Made by a program: the position numbers and the translations under genes. The notes below the pieces were generated by a model. That model searched no databases. It saw only the letters and a list, made by a program, of their open reading frames with translations, and had not been told where the DNA came from. A DNA stretch of 30,449 nt from Deltaproteobacteria bacterium UBA4427 (GTDB taxonomy: Bacteria; Myxococcota_A; UBA9160; UBA4427), in assembly GCA_002390675.1 (NCBI GenBank), contig DGPZ01000042.1, positions 1 to 30,449 on the forward strand. Reading direction: 5' to 3'. Shown one piece after another: positions 29,337 through 30,449 of this stretch (positions are counted from its first letter, which is position 1; the number at the start of each line of letters is the position of its first letter).

Positions 29337-29354
29337 GATTCGGTGGCGCGAATC
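29337..29354. repeat. Hairpin GATTCG-N6-CGAATC before the ligase gene
   Basis: Perfect 6-bp arms around a 6-base loop lie immediately before the GAGG ribosome site of the ligase. On the minus strand it is preceded by a T run, so it is not a terminator for the upstream symporter gene. It may be an operator or a leader hairpin. Confidence 0.3.
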
Positions 29355-29414
29355 AAAAAAGGCAGAAAATTCCAGGCCACATGAGTGACGAGTCGATCTC
29401 CAACCGGGGGCAGG

Positions 29415-30449
29415 TTAAGAAGAAGCAGTCTCGGCTGCGCGGGCGTCGAGCTCGCGACGAATGACTGCGTGATCCGCTTCGCTCAAGCTGAACTTTGAGA
29501 AGAAGACAGCGCCGAAGAGATAGCAAACGAGTGGGAGGCCTCCCATAAGCACGAGCATCGTGGTTTTGACGAGTTCCGTCTGCTCTTCGGACTGACCATC
29601 AAAGCCAGCGATCGCGAGGGCCCAGCCGACGATCCCAATCATGATGCCGGCCGCAAGCTTGCTCATGAACGCCCAGCCCGCGAAATAGGCCCCCTCTTTC
29701 CGCTGGCCAGTTCGATGTTCATCAAAGTCGATAATTTCACTCTTGAGTGTATACCCGAGGCTATTAGGGCAGCCCCCGGAGAATCCGGCGACCAGAGACG
29801 AAACAAGCACGATATGCCAATCGCCTTCGCCGACGAAAAAGACCATGCCGTATCCGACCGCGCACCCGATCATCGAATAGAGCATGAGGCGTCGCTTCTC
29901 GAAGTAGCGAGAAAGCCGAAGCCAGACCGGGATGGACAGAAGGCTCGCTCCCATATTTGCGCCTAGCAGTGCCGGAATCATTTGCGGTTCGCCGACGACA
30001 TAGTCTACGACGAAGGGTGTGAGGGCTCCGATGCCGCCGACTCCGATAGCATCGATAAAGACTACCAAGAGCAGTAGTCGTGCATGCGGATTTGAGAATA
30101 CGTCGCGGACAGCCTCGAGGGGGTTCGCGGGGCCGCGCCCCTGGTACTCCGCGCGTTCCGCCGGAAGCATGCTGACGCCGCCGAAGATGAGCAGGAGGGT
30201 CATTGCGCCAAGGATGTAGACCATGGTCCGTGTAGGTTCGATACCGGATTCTATGACTGAGGAGCCCACGATAAAGGCCACGCCCATGCCTAATACTTTG
30301 AGGGCTTGGCGAAACCCAAAAACTCGATTTCGCTCAGTGGCTTTGATCGAGATCTCCGCGCCAAGGGACATGTGCGGAACTTCAAATAGCGTGTAGGCCG
30401 TATAGAAACCGAAGATTGAAACTGTGATCCAAACTATGAGCTGCGTGCC
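29415..30449 (-). CDS. GPH-type sugar/organic acid:cation symporter (MFS_2), 5' end outside window
   Basis: The final 344 residues of a polytopic transporter; the reading frame is open to the window edge, so an ATG at 30371 is internal. The sequence before it (TVSIFGFYTAYTLFEVPHMS) is clearly coding: the PHMSLGAEIS loop is the conserved PyxALgaElt motif of glycoside-pentoside-hexuronide:cation symporters. About eight hydrophobic helices remain, from KVLGMGVAFIVGSSVI to LPLVCYLFGAVFF. It would import a sugar-like or organic solute with Na+ or H+. Its stop lies 92 bp before the ligase gene. Transporter family confident, substrate unknown. Confidence 0.88.
   Translation of the reverse strand, partial: GTQLIVWITVSIFGFYTAYTLFEVPHMSLGAEISIKATERNRVFGFRQALKVLGMGVAFIVGSSVIESGIEPTRTMVYILGAMTLLLIFGGVSMLPAERAEYQGRGPANPLEAVRDVFSNPHARLLLLVVFIDAIGVGGIGALTPFVVDYVVGEPQMIPALLGANMGASLLSIPVWLRLSRYFEKRRLMLYSMIGCAVGYGMVFFVGEGDWHIVLVSSLVAGFSGGCPNSLGYTLKSEIIDFDEHRTGQRKEGAYFAGWAFMSKLAAGIMIGIVGWALAIAGFDGQSEEQTELVKTTMLVLMGGLPLVCYLFGAVFFSKFSLSEADHAVIRRELDARAAETASS

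Noticed and set aside
1..30449. Mobile elements, phage genes, CRISPR arrays or tRNA/rRNA genes
   Set aside because: No transposase, integrase, regular spaced repeat array or tRNA cloverleaf was recognised anywhere by eye.

Overview
The window is 30.4 kb of GC-rich, densely coded bacterial chromosome with about 28 protein genes. No rRNA, tRNA, CRISPR array, insertion sequence, integrase or phage gene was seen. A lipobox protein, a Sec-exported fusion protein and a GPH-type symporter point to an environmental heterotroph, probably Gram-negative. Acyl-CoA dehydrogenases, type III CoA-transferase domains, a MaoC hydratase, an acyl-CoA ligase, a thiolase-like/DUF35 pair and a luciferase-like oxidoreductase give it the flavour of a lipid- or steroid-degrading bacterium, such as an uncultured Myxococcota- or Binatota-like lineage. 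That placement is an inference from gene content, not a measurement.

Layout: 1-1409 (-) is a two-gene unit of a metal-site-degenerate amidohydrolase and a luciferase-like monooxygenase cut by the window edge. Divergent from it, 1535-2373 (+) pairs a Dke1-like cupin with glyoxalase I. 2673-6144 (+) holds a tandem two-domain CaiB/BaiF CoA-transferase and an SDR, closed by a strong hairpin terminator. 6335-8697 (-) holds two acyl-CoA dehydrogenases with a candidate operator upstream. 8893-9534 (-) is a YihX-like HAD phosphatase, preceded by a decayed, frameshifted domain. 9921-13290 (+) is a three-gene operon: a Cys/Met-metabolism PLP enzyme, a conserved protein of unknown function, and an SDR.

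13368-16348 (-) carries a soluble Ser/Thr kinase with an altered P-loop and a membrane glycosyltransferase with C-terminal TPRs. 16489-17867 (+) is an overlapping metallo-beta-lactamase-fold hydrolase and DUF985 cupin. 17947-18611 (-) is a MaoC hydratase coupled to a 56-codon small ORF whose end is a hexanucleotide tandem repeat. 18696-20206 has a dienelactone hydrolase divergent from a nitroreductase. 20549-22954 (+) is a rifampicin-phosphotransferase-like dikinase with a leader hairpin. 23160-25460 (+) is an exported fusion of a PQQ-type beta-propeller to a COG4798-type methyltransferase.

25590-27708 (+) is a thiolase-fold protein lacking the nucleophilic Cys, its DUF35 partner and an NTF2-like lipoprotein. 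27745-30449 (-) is an acyl-CoA ligase and a symporter cut by the window edge.

Reading the genes together: the ligase and CoA-transferase could activate acids, the two dehydrogenases and MaoC protein could perform desaturation and hydration, the SDRs could oxidise alcohols, and the thiolase-fold/DUF35 pair could cleave by retro-aldol chemistry. The cupin and glyoxalase pair could form a beta-diketone cleavage and methylglyoxal detoxification module. The most unusual objects are the propeller-methyltransferase fusion, the repeat-tailed small ORF, the cupin/glyoxalase pairing and the unknown-function operon.
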